Shown here: positions 50,899 to 58,304 of the stretch, piece by piece | How positions within the stretch are numbered: position 1 is the first letter of the stretch | How the letters are laid out: every line of letters starts with the position of its first letter | DNA from: 66-474 sp963771735 | Lineage (GTDB): Bacteria; Pseudomonadota; Gammaproteobacteria; Xanthomonadales; Rhodanobacteraceae | NCBI GenBank assembly: GCA_963771735.1 | Contig: CAVYUN010000001.1 | Location: forward strand, 310,001-374,000 | Length of the DNA: 64,000 bases | Reading direction: 5' to 3' | Notes under the pieces: model-generated | What the model was told of the DNA's origin: nothing | What the model saw: only the letters and a program-made list of their open reading frames with translations | Database searches by the model: none | Translations under genes and position numbers: made by a program

Positions 50899-52482
50899 AT
50901 GTTCCAGCTCTCGATGTCGACCCGGACGACCCTGCGCAGACGACGCGGGCAAGCTTCCCGTTTTGCGGCCTTCCTGCTGCTGACCGGCATGACGCTCGCC
51001 GCGCAGGCGCAATCGACCATTCCGGCCACGCCCGTGTTGGCGCCCGCCACGCTGCAGCAGCAGATCGACGCCTACATCGCACAGCCGCAGTACGCCCGCG
51101 CCGACTGGGGCATCGCGGTGCAATCGCTGGACACCGGCAAGATCCTGTACCAGCACAACGCCGACCGCCTGTTCGTGCCGGCCTCCAACGCCAAGCTGTT
51201 CACCGCCGCGCTGGTGCTCGGCGAAATCGGCAACACCACCCGCATCGCGACCACCCTGTACGCGACCTCCACGCGCGTGGGCCACAAGGGCGTCATGCGC
51301 GGCGACCTGATCCTGTACGGGCGCGGCGATCCATCGCTGGGCCTGCCCGACACCTCGCCCGACTGGGCCGACCGCCTGGCGACCGCGCTGGCCCAGCGCG
51401 GCGTCAAGCGGGTCGAAGGCAACCTGATCGCCGACGCGACGTATTTCACCGGCATGCCGATCGGCAACGGCTGGGAAGCCGAGGACCTGCAAACCTGGTA
51501 CGGCGCCGCGCCTTCCGCGCTCGACGTCGCCGGCAACCTGATCCACGTCGACGTCGCACGCGAGAGGCGCCACTGCTGCACGATCACGGTGAAACCCGAC
51601 GCCGCGGGCGTGCAGGTCGTCAACCAGACGACCGACGCGGACGGCGAGCCGCTCGGCCTGTACCGCCCGCTCGGTTCGTCCGTGTTGTACGCCGTCGGCC
51701 ACTTGCCGGCGCGCACCCGCAAGCACACCTACGTGCTGTCGATGCCCGACCCCGCACTCACGGCCGGCAACCAGTTGCGCCAGGCGCTGGCCCGCCAGGG
51801 CATCGCATTGAGCGGGCATCTGCAAGTGCTGCACTGGCCGCAATCCGACCCCAAGCTGACCCAGCCCGGCACGCAGGCGATCGCCAGCATCGATTCGCCC
51901 AGCATCGCCGAACTGGTCGACCACACCCTGAAAAATTCCGACAACCTGTTCGCGCAGACGTTGCTGCTGCAGGCGGGCGTGGTCGCGGCGCAACGCGGCG
52001 ATTGCAGCGATGCGCACAAGCCCGACACCAGCGTGGGCTGGGCGCTGTGTGCATTGCGCGGCCTGCTCGCCAAGGCCGGCATTCCGCCCAGCGCGGTGCT
52101 GCTGTCCGAGGGCAGCGGCCTGGCGCGGCGCGACCTGGTCACGCCCAACGCCTTCGTGCAATGGCTGACCTGGGTGCACACGCAACCGTGGGGACCTGAC
52201 CTGCGCGACGCGCTGCCGGTCGCCGGTGTCGACGGCACGCTGCAACACCGCTTCCGCGACGGCGCCGCCACCGACAACCTGCAGGCCAAGACCGGCACGC
52301 TCAGCCACGACTACACCCTGACCGGCTTCGTCACCGACGCGGCCGGCGAGCACCTGGTGTTCTCGATCATGCTCAACCGCTATCCGCGCTGGGAAGTCGC
52401 GCGCGAATATCCCGAAGCCGCGCGACCGCAACGCGCACTGGACGCGATCGCGAAAATCCTTGCCGACCATCGAGGTGGATGA
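50899..52482 (+). CDS. dacB: D-alanyl-D-alanine carboxypeptidase/endopeptidase (PBP4, peptidase S13)
   Basis: DacB trims or cleaves peptidoglycan cross-links in the periplasm. The 527-residue product has a signal peptide (FAAFLLLTGMTLAAQA). The penicillin-binding motifs are SxxK in PASNAKLFTAAL, SxN in KNSDNLFAQTL and KTG in QAKTGTLSHDYTLTGF. The S13-type insert domain lies between the first two. The start at ATG 50899 (MFQLSMSTRTTLRRRR) gives the signal peptide. Its stop overlaps the RNase start (ATGA). Confidence 0.95.
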   Translation: MFQLSMSTRTTLRRRRGQASRFAAFLLLTGMTLAAQAQSTIPATPVLAPATLQQQIDAYIAQPQYARADWGIAVQSLDTGKILYQHNADRLFVPASNAKLFTAALVLGEIGNTTRIATTLYATSTRVGHKGVMRGDLILYGRGDPSLGLPDTSPDWADRLATALAQRGVKRVEGNLIADATYFTGMPIGNGWEAEDLQTWYGAAPSALDVAGNLIHVDVARERRHCCTITVKPDAAGVQVVNQTTDADGEPLGLYRPLGSSVLYAVGHLPARTRKHTYVLSMPDPALTAGNQLRQALARQGIALSGHLQVLHWPQSDPKLTQPGTQAIASIDSPSIAELVDHTLKNSDNLFAQTLLLQAGVVAAQRGDCSDAHKPDTSVGWALCALRGLLAKAGIPPSAVLLSEGSGLARRDLVTPNAFVQWLTWVHTQPWGPDLRDALPVAGVDGTLQHRFRDGAATDNLQAKTGTLSHDYTLTGFVTDAAGEHLVFSIMLNRYPRWEVAREYPEAARPQRALDAIAKILADHRGG

Positions 52483-52925
52483 TGAAACGTGGCTGGCGAA
52501 CCCTGTTGCCACTCGCACTGCTGGCGCTGCTGGTCGGCTACCTGTATGCGCACCGACACCATCCGGTCTTCGTGCCATCGCCGATTGCCGGAACGGCGCA
52601 ATCGCCGTTGCCCGCACCGGACGAAGCACCCGCATCCGACGAATCGCAACTGCCGTCTTACCTGCCGCCCGCGGCGGTCCGCACGCTGGCGATGATCGCC
52701 GACGGCGGCCCGTTCCCGCATCGCCAGGACGGCGAAGTGTTCGGCAACTACGAACACCTGCTGCCGGCCGAACCGCGCGGCTACTACCACGAATACACCG
52801 TGGACACGCCCGGCGCCCACGACCGTGGCGCGCGCCGCATCATCACCGGCGGCAATCCGCCGGTCGTGTACTACTACACCGACGACCACTACCGCAGCTT
52901 CCGCAAGTTCACGGTGCCGCGATGA
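52479..52925 (+). CDS. Exported guanyl-specific ribonuclease (RNase T1/Sa-like)
   Basis: A 148-residue protein. A hydrophobic N-terminal segment (LLPLALLALLVGYLYA) acts as signal or anchor, followed by a Pro-rich linker. The catalytic domain starts at about residue 60 (LPPAAVRTLAMIADGGPFPH). RNase N1/T1 residues are visible: Glu105 in GYYHEYTV, Arg119/120 in RGARRI and His137 in TDDHYRSF. It cleaves RNA after G. The start overlaps the dacB stop, and the stop overlaps the start of a barstar-like gene, as expected for a nuclease and its inhibitor. Confidence 0.88.
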   Translation: MMKRGWRTLLPLALLALLVGYLYAHRHHPVFVPSPIAGTAQSPLPAPDEAPASDESQLPSYLPPAAVRTLAMIADGGPFPHRQDGEVFGNYEHLLPAEPRGYYHEYTVDTPGAHDRGARRIITGGNPPVVYYYTDDHYRSFRKFTVPR

Positions 52926-53350
52926 GCGGCACCATCGACTTCGCGGACGTCGCCCAGAACGGCGCCTACCTGGTCGGCGAACCCGACCTCGACACGCTCG
53001 ACGCCGCCGCCCACGACGAAGGCCACCTGGTCCGGCGCATCAGCCTGGCCGGCTGCCGCGACAAGGCCGACCTGCTGCAACGCATCGCCAGGTCGCTGGC
53101 CTTCCCGCAAACCTTCGGCGGCAACTGGGACGCGCTGGCCGATTGCCTTGGCGACCTCGAATGGCTGCCGCAGGCCGGTGGCTACGCCTGGCTGTTCGAC
53201 CACGCCGGCGATCTCCGCGACGCCGCCGAACACGACTTCGACATGCTGTGCGACGTGCTCAACGACGCCTGCCTGCGCTGGCGGCAACACGACACGCCCT
53301 GCTTCGCCTTCCTCGCGCTGCCCGACGACGCGTTTCCCGAACCGGTGTGA
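52922..53350 (+). CDS. Barstar-family ribonuclease inhibitor
   Basis: A 142-residue cytoplasmic protein. The segment LLQRIARSLAFPQTFGGNWDALADCLGDLEWL is the barstar hallmark (helix plus Asp residues that block the RNase site). It has no signal peptide, so it would protect the cytoplasm from unexported RNase. The ATG 52922-52924 overlaps the RNase stop (ATGA). Direct pairing with the upstream RNase is inferred from the family and the overlap. Confidence 0.88.
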   Translation: MSGTIDFADVAQNGAYLVGEPDLDTLDAAAHDEGHLVRRISLAGCRDKADLLQRIARSLAFPQTFGGNWDALADCLGDLEWLPQAGGYAWLFDHAGDLRDAAEHDFDMLCDVLNDACLRWRQHDTPCFAFLALPDDAFPEPV

Positions 53351-53579
53351 ATCCCGCAAGGTTGCGCCCACGCGCGTCTGGTAGCAAGATCGCGTGAGGG
53401 CAATGAACCGCTCAAGGGAAAATTGAGGATCCACAGCGAGATCATAGGCGCCGCGAATAGCACAAGTCGTGAATTTGTGCAGGAATGTTTCGGCGAACAT
53501 ACTTCGTGGCCCGTGTTATACGTTGGGGCTATGCCTCATTTTAAATCTATTTGTAGTTAGCCAGTAGGGAGGATTTGTG

Positions 53580-53930
53580 ATGATCCGGACATTCTTCTCT
53601 GCAAGTCTCGTAGTCGCTGTACTAACATTCGCAGGGAGCACATCGGCAGCCCCAGATCCCGCCGATCAAGGTGCCGCGTTACTGGTCGCACAATGCCGTG
53701 TCTTCATACGAATCTCTGATAGCGAGTTTCCCACAGCAACTGCTAGCGATAATCTTACCGCAGGTTACTGCGCTGGTTACATTACCGGCGTTAATGATGC
53801 CATGGCAGCTAACAATCCAACGCGTTACAAATCCACGGTGTGCATGCCAAAGGGTATTTTATCTGGCGAACTAATCCGTGCATTTGTAAAGCAGGTGGAC
53901 GCACATCCGCAAGTTGCTCTATACGGATAA
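53580..53930 (+). CDS. Rap1a/Tai-like immunity-type protein
   Basis: A 116-residue exported protein. The signal peptide MIRTFFSASLVVAVLTFAGS is cleaved near TSAA. The mature part has LLVAQCRVF..TAGYCAGYITGVNDAM and the second Cys pair in STVCMPKG, the layout of the Rap1a/Tai family, which includes periplasmic immunity proteins to T6SS amidase effectors. AGGGAGG lies upstream; ATG 53580 is preferred to GTG 53577. No effector gene is beside it. It is the first gene of the lower-GC accessory block. Confidence 0.75.
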   Translation: MIRTFFSASLVVAVLTFAGSTSAAPDPADQGAALLVAQCRVFIRISDSEFPTATASDNLTAGYCAGYITGVNDAMAANNPTRYKSTVCMPKGILSGELIRAFVKQVDAHPQVALYG

Positions 53931-54059
53931 ACTAACTGGGTTGGTAGCGGCATGGGCCTTCGCTTATCCGGTGCTGAAGCCAGCTCGGCTAAAACTCTGA
54001 ATCAACTGAACCGCGCATCCGTGTATGGGCTTGCGCCGGTTATCTTGGCGTAAAAGCCC

Positions 54060-54651
54060 ATGCTAGACAAGTACAAGAACTTTGCACAACTCTCCGCTCA
54101 CGAATCCAAGGATTCGTACAGAATTGTGTCTCGTAACATGGGTTCATCTTTAGCTTTGATTGCAACATGCTGGAAAAATTGAGCCGGGAACTTCCGAAAT
54201 TTGCTGCCATGTTGCAAGAGATGACTTGACGTACTATCTGTTCGAGGGATTGAAACCTCGCAACAACTCGGAACTTCATATCACCAGCTCGCTATTTGAC
54301 GAGCCACAAGGACTGGAGATAGCTGCATCTGCAAAGTTAGTAGCTACCTTCCATGGTCAATCCGGCAATTCTCTCTTCGTTTCTACATTTGTCCGGTAAA
54401 GCTCTGCCAGTTATCTAGGCCAGACCATTATTAAACAACTCGTCAACTCTGGTTATGCGGCAAAAATACAACCAAACATCCATCTTCGAGGCTTGGATAA
54501 GAACAACATTTGCAATCGCAGCAGGACTCGTGAAGGAGTCCAGCTGGAATATTTCTCGCGGGGGCTCAGAGATAGGTTAGTTTCTGAGAGCGGCCAAATG
54601 GATCGTTTCACCAATGCCTTAAGATCCGCATTCAGACAGCATGGGCTCTAA
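54060..54651 (+). pseudogene. Broken poly-gamma-glutamate hydrolase family gene (YjqB-like)
   Basis: One protein is split over three frames. MLDKYKNFAQLSAHESKDSY to LALIAT starts at ATG 54060. Then HAGKIEPGTSEICCHVARDD and TYYLFEGLKPRNNSELHITS to FHGQSGNSLF run in another frame from about 54165. Then GQTIIKQLVNSGYAAKIQPN, LRGLDKNNICNRSRTREGVQ and LEYFSRGLRD run to a stop at 54651. These match the PF05908 family, which degrades poly-gamma-glutamate and is common in phages and plasmids. At least two indels destroy the frame. Base composition is lower in GC than the core. Confidence 0.75.
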
Positions 54652-54759
54652 CAGTTCAAGGACCCAGAATCGGGGAAAGGATCAAGTTTATTTTCTCGAC
54701 AAGAGAACCACCGCTCTCCGCCGAGCCCAAGCGCCACGCCACACCAAGAGGTCATAACC

Positions 54760-55116
54760 ATGCTCACGGGTTCATGCCACTGCGGAGCGGTCACGATCCA
54801 GGTCGATCGCAAGCCGCGGCGCCTGACCAGTTGCAACTGTTCGATCTGTCGCCGCCAGGCTGGCCTGTGGGGCTACTACGCCAAGAGCAAGGTGAAGATC
54901 GTGGCCCGCAGGGGCGCGCTCGACCGCTACGTCTGGGGCGACAAGTGCCTGGCGCTGTGCCGGTGTTCAACCTGCGGTTGCGTGACGCACTGGCTACCCA
55001 TCGATCGGAGCGTCGACAGGATGGGCGTCAACTTCCGCAACTTCGATCCGTCCGTGATCGAGTCGACCCGGATCCGTCGGTTCGATGGTGCCAAGACATG
55101 GAAATTCCTGAACTGA
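54760..55116 (+). CDS. GFA-family protein (Mss4-like zinc fold), copy 1
   Basis: A 118-residue protein of the glutathione-dependent formaldehyde-activating/CENP-V family. Zinc-binding Cys groups are GSCHCGAVTI at the N-terminus, SCNCSICRRQAGLWGYY and LALCRCSTCGCVTHW. The family name does not establish formaldehyde chemistry. Its last 204 bases (54913-55116) are repeated at 57205-57408, bounding the HipBA region. Confidence 0.88.
   Translation: MLTGSCHCGAVTIQVDRKPRRLTSCNCSICRRQAGLWGYYAKSKVKIVARRGALDRYVWGDKCLALCRCSTCGCVTHWLPIDRSVDRMGVNFRNFDPSVIESTRIRRFDGAKTWKFLN
54913..55116 (+). repeat. 204-bp direct repeat, left copy
   Basis: The 3' two thirds of the GFA gene, from GGCGCGCTCGACCGCTACGT to its stop, matches 57205-57408 over the whole length with about a dozen substitutions (roughly 94% by eye) and no indels. 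The two copies enclose the broken hip/hsdR module. Confidence 0.85.
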
Positions 55117-55251
55117 TTGGCGCACCAGCGCGCAGGTTCGACCAGGGCGCAAGCGCAGCGCACATTCGCCTTGCCGCCGCCGAAGCCGGAGGGCGGCCAT
55201 GGCCTCGCGCGTTTGCACCGGCATCGTCGTTCCGTGCGCGACTTCACCGTG

Positions 55252-55344
55252 ACGCCGCTCCGCCTCCTCTCGGGGCACAAACGTCCATCCGATGGCCTCG
55301 GCATGACCAAGGATGCGGGCCTGGACGGTTTCGCCCGGTTTCAT
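55252..55344 (-). pseudogene. Remnant of a type I restriction HsdR N-terminus
   Basis: The frame starting at ATG 55342-55344 reads MKPGETVQARILGHAEAIGW then TFVPREEAERR, resembling the N-terminus of type I restriction R subunits. The similarity ends after about 31 residues, where the sequence leads toward the GFA repeat. The start overlaps the hipA stop by ATGA. hipBA-like genes beside hsdR are known in type I loci. The match is short, so it is tentative. Confidence 0.5.
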
Positions 55345-56647
55345 GCAAGGGGTTTCAGCACCAACGCACCGTGGATTTTCCTGCGCACGGCATCCGGCAC
55401 GCCGGCCTGTTCAGCAAACGATCCCCATTTCGACACGGTCGCCTGCACCTCGGCAACGATTTTGCCGGCGCGCCCCCGCTTCATGGAGGCCGTCTCGGCG
55501 CAGGCCTTGAAGTCCTCGATCGTGAAACCGTCGCGTTTCCCGTTCAGCGTCATCTGGTGGGTCGCGGTCCACGTGCCGGACGGGTTGTAGCTGTAGGTCA
55601 CGTCGAAGGCCGGCGCGAGCGACCACGCCCGGCTTGTCCATCAGGAAGGCGATGTTCTTCACGTGGTCGTCCTGGTTGCGGGCGACGATGTTGAAGACCA
55701 TGCGGCGGAACTGCTGCTCGATGGCTTCCATGGGCAGTCCGAGTCGCGGATCACCAGCAGCGCCTGTTCGTAGCCGTAGGCGCCGGCCAGGTTGTAATCG
55801 AAATGCGCCAGCGCGCCAGGGACTGCATGTGCAGCTTCTCCCCGCCGGCAGCCGGTCGAAGCGGCGCGTCATGAAATGCCGCCGGCCGTTTTCCTCGAAC
55901 AGCCGGCACTCGCTCATGTCGATGCCCGCGTCGCGCGCCATCAGCGAATAGGCATATTCGATACGCCGTAACCTTGCGGGTCCTCCAGTTCCTTGTCCCT
56001 GTTGCCGCTGACGCCGTCGAACTTCAGCAGCCAGTACTCGAATCCCTTGCCGGCCTTGACCTGGCCGGAGCGCACTTCGTTGGTTTCCGGGTTCCAGGCG
56101 ATGACCGCCTTGGCCCGCGCGCCACCGGCCGAGGTGCCCACGCGCAGGATGTCCTTGCAGCACGTCCTGCTTGCCGTCCGCCGGCGAAAGGTCGCGTTCA
56201 GGTTCGTTGCGGTGGGTCAGCACATCCGAGGCCAGCTCGACCAGCTGGCCGACCTCGATGCGCGCGCGGGGCTGCGGCCTGGGCCCATAACAGGCGCGAA
56301 TTCCAGCGCGCCCATGCCGCGTTCGCCCGTGTAGCAGAGCCGCTCCACGGCATTGAAGGAATCCGGTTGCGCGCCCCTGCGTCGCCAGCCACGCATCGAT
56401 CAGCGCATTGCCGAACTGGTCCGGCAACGAATCGGCCAGCAGGCCGGGCAGCCCGTGAAAGGTCGCCGCGGGAAAGCTCCGGGAAACGGTAGACCCGCCG
56501 GGACAGCGGCATCATGAGCGGCGCGACCTCGATGCCGCTCTGCGCGAAGCCGGCATCGTATTCAAAGCCGGCCACGTCCTGCCCGTCCTGCAACGAGACC
56601 GCGCCGATGGTCTTGCCCCACAGCCTGACTTCGGCAAGCGTGTTCAC
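55341..56647 (-). pseudogene. hipA: HipA-family toxin kinase, multiply frameshifted
   Basis: HipA kinases inactivate glutamyl-tRNA synthetase or related targets and are held by HipB. Fragments in order: MNTLAEVRLWGKTIGAVSLQ (56647), VIAWNPETNEVRSGQVKAGK, WLLKFDGVSGNRDKELEDPQ, AYSLMARDAGIDMSECRLFE, FMTRRFDRLPAG, then MEAIEQQFRRMVFNIVARNQDD-type catalytic loop with HVKN at about 55660, and TYSYNPSGTWTATHQMTLNG to the end at 55341. They lie in different frames with at least five indels. The catalytic Asp/Asn region itself is intact. Either a pseudogene or a run of sequence errors. Confidence 0.8.
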
Positions 56648-56986
56648 GACTTCTCATCCCAGTGCCATGGCTTGCCTTTGGCCTTTGCGGCTGTCACCCG
56701 AGGCCCGTTGCCTGGCCTTGCCCTCCGTTTCAACAAATCCATCGGGCTGGGCCGGTCCGGTATCAGGCCGTCCAGGCCGGACAAGGCATCCAGCACCCGC
56801 AGCGCCCGAACCAGGGTGGTCAACTGCGACGTTTGCCCGGCCTCGATGCGCTCCACGGTGCGCTTGGCGATGCCCGCCTGCTCGGCCACCTCCGCCTGGG
56901 TCAGCCCCAAGCAAGCCGCCGCCCGCAATGCGCGCGCCCAGTTCGGCCAGCACCGCATCATCCGTCAGTAAGTCTGTGATCTTCAT
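56644..56986 (-). pseudogene. hipB: HipB-like XRE antitoxin, frameshifted near the N-terminus
   Basis: The gene starts at ATG 56984-56986 (MKITDLLTDDAVLAELGARI). A surplus base at about 56927 shifts the frame, and the helix-turn-helix then continues: LGLTQAEVAEQAGIAKRTVE, ERIEAGQTSQLTTLVRALRV, to WHWDEKS at 56644. Without the indel this is a typical 113-residue XRE antitoxin. It overlaps hipA by four bases. Four palindromes upstream are probable binding sites. Confidence 0.75.
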
Positions 56987-56988
56987 GG

Positions 56989-57131
56989 TCGCAACAGGTT
57001 ACGAACAAACCGTCGGCTCGCTCTTATATCGCAATCAGTTGCGATATATAGACCACAGCTTCCATTTTGTCAAGTCGTAATAAGTTGCGATAAAACTGCT
57101 TCGGGCGGCTTTTATTCGTAATTTGTGACGA
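56989..57131. promoter_or_regulatory. Array of four palindromic operators upstream of hipB
   Basis: Four copies of TCGYAA-N4-TTRCGA occur: 56989-57004 (TCGCAA CAGG TTACGA), 57025-57048 (extended TATATCGCAA, TCAG, TTGCGATATA), 57075-57090 (TCGTAA TAAG TTGCGA) and 57116-57131 (TCGTAA TTTG TGACGA). Centres are 40, 46 and 41 bases apart. The first touches the hipB start. E. coli HipB uses repeated TATCC-N8-GGATA sites similarly, so this is read as HipB autoregulation. Confidence 0.7.
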
Positions 57132-57138
57132 TATAATC

Positions 57139-57408
57139 ATGATCGAACGCATTGACATTGACTATCGTGAAGTTGGCTTCCAGGCAGGGGAACTATGCGA
57201 GCAAGGCGCGCTCGACCGCTACGTCTGGGGCGACAAGTGCCTGGCGCTGTGCCGGTGCGCGACCTGCGGTTGCGTGACGCACTGGCAACCCATCGATCGC
57301 ACCGTCGACCGGATGGGCGTCAACTTCCGCAACTTCGATCCGTCCGTGATCGAGTCGACCCGCATCCGTAGGTTCGATGGCGCCAAGACATGGAAATTCC
57401 TGGACTGA
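57139..57408 (+). pseudogene. Truncated GFA copy fused to an unrelated 22-codon start
   Basis: An 89-residue frame starts MIERIDIDYREVGFQAGELC and then joins ALDRYVWGDKCLALCRCATC to the end of the GFA protein. The N-terminal zinc Cys groups are missing, so the fold cannot form normally. The fusion point at about 57205 is the start of the 204-bp direct repeat. The first 22 codons lie next to the fourth hip operator and have no recognised origin. Confidence 0.7.
57205..57408 (+). repeat. 204-bp direct repeat, right copy
   Basis: This is the right-hand partner of 54913-55116 on the same strand. The spacing between copies is about 2.1 kb. Recombination between them would remove the whole hip region. 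Confidence 0.85.
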
Positions 57409-57425
57409 ACGGGAGGCGGCCAGCC

Positions 57426-57740
57426 ATGTTGCAGGCCTATATCAACTACCCCAATACGCATATATCAATTCACACCTCCGCTTCGTGTGGGTTCATCCGC
57501 CCGCAGCACAAGCAGGATCAACGCGTAATCACCTTGAACCCGACAACGTTTTCGCGGGAGATTGGCAAGTTCATGGCGCAGCAGCATCGATTTGCCCCCG
57601 AGGCCGCAATGAACGACATGTGGCTACTCGTTGATTTTGATGATGAAGAATTCGAGACAGGGGTCGTCGGCTACGTTCGCAGGATCCTGGCACAGAGGTA
57701 CTCACCATTTGGCCGCGTCGCCGTCGAGAAACATTGCTGA
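57426..57740 (+). CDS. Hypothetical protein
   Basis: A 104-residue frame from ATG 57426 (MLQAYINYPNTHISIHTSAS) with HTSASCGFIRPQHKQDQRVI, FSREIGKFMAQQHRFAPEAA and MNDMWLLVDFDDEEFETGVV. The composition and regular pattern look like a real cytoplasmic protein, but no family is recognised. It follows the truncated GFA copy by 18 bases. Confidence 0.6.
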   Translation: MLQAYINYPNTHISIHTSASCGFIRPQHKQDQRVITLNPTTFSREIGKFMAQQHRFAPEAAMNDMWLLVDFDDEEFETGVVGYVRRILAQRYSPFGRVAVEKHC

Positions 57741-57829
57741 AGGGGGCCGCAATGGGGGACCGACCTCCCGGCACCTTCAGTGATCCCGCTACGCGAACTG
57801 CCGCCTCAAGGCAAACATCGGATTTGTCC

Positions 57830-58192
57830 ATGAACATGCTCAGCAAACTCAGCCACATCGCCTTGATCGTGCGCGACCCGCCCCGCACGGCATCGCTGTT
57901 CGCCGATGTCTTTGGTGCAAAGGCCGTCCAGCGCACCGACGAGGACGGACACGAGGAAACGTACATGCAACTGGGCGAGACGTGGTTCGTGCTGGTCAAG
58001 GCGGACGTGGAACGTCCCCTGACCGGCGACCACGTCGCCTTCCTGGTGTCGCCCTCCACGCTGGCCACGGTGGCCGAAAAGCTCAAGGCCATGGGCCACA
58101 AGTATCAACTAGCCAGGTCGGACACCGCGCTTTATTTCTTCGATTTCGACAACCACGTGTTCGAGCTGGACACGGTGGGCGTGGCGCCGTGA
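57830..58192 (+). CDS. VOC-superfamily protein, FosX/glyoxalase-like
   Basis: A 120-residue protein with two beta-alpha-beta-beta-beta modules. SKLSHIALIVRDPPRTASLF has the first metal-ligand His. ETYMQLGETWFVLVKAD and LTGDHVAFLVSPSTL (second His) follow. ALYFFDFDNHVFELDTVG supplies the Glu near the end. The YFFDFDNHVFEL pattern resembles FosX fosfomycin hydrolases, but many VOC proteins share it, so a fosfomycin role is only possible. Start chosen at ATG 57830. Confidence 0.75.
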   Translation: MNMLSKLSHIALIVRDPPRTASLFADVFGAKAVQRTDEDGHEETYMQLGETWFVLVKADVERPLTGDHVAFLVSPSTLATVAEKLKAMGHKYQLARSDTALYFFDFDNHVFELDTVGVAP

Positions 58193-58304
58193 AACAAGAA
58201 CGGTAGGGTTCATCCCTGGCGCCCGTTCATTGCTGCCGCGCCGCGCCGGACGCTAAGATGGGTCAACGCGAGGTCCGGCCTTGCATAGCCATGCGTACTG
58301 AGGG

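Noticed and set aside
53490..53580. Integron attC-like site (GTTATACGTTGGGGC region) before the Rap1a-like gene
   Set aside because: The paired core sites needed for an attC hairpin are not present and no integron integrase is seen.
55411..56427. 338-residue minus-strand open frame in the hip region as one real protein
   Set aside because: Only short pieces of it match HipA; the remainder is out of frame with HipA motifs that lie in the other two frames.
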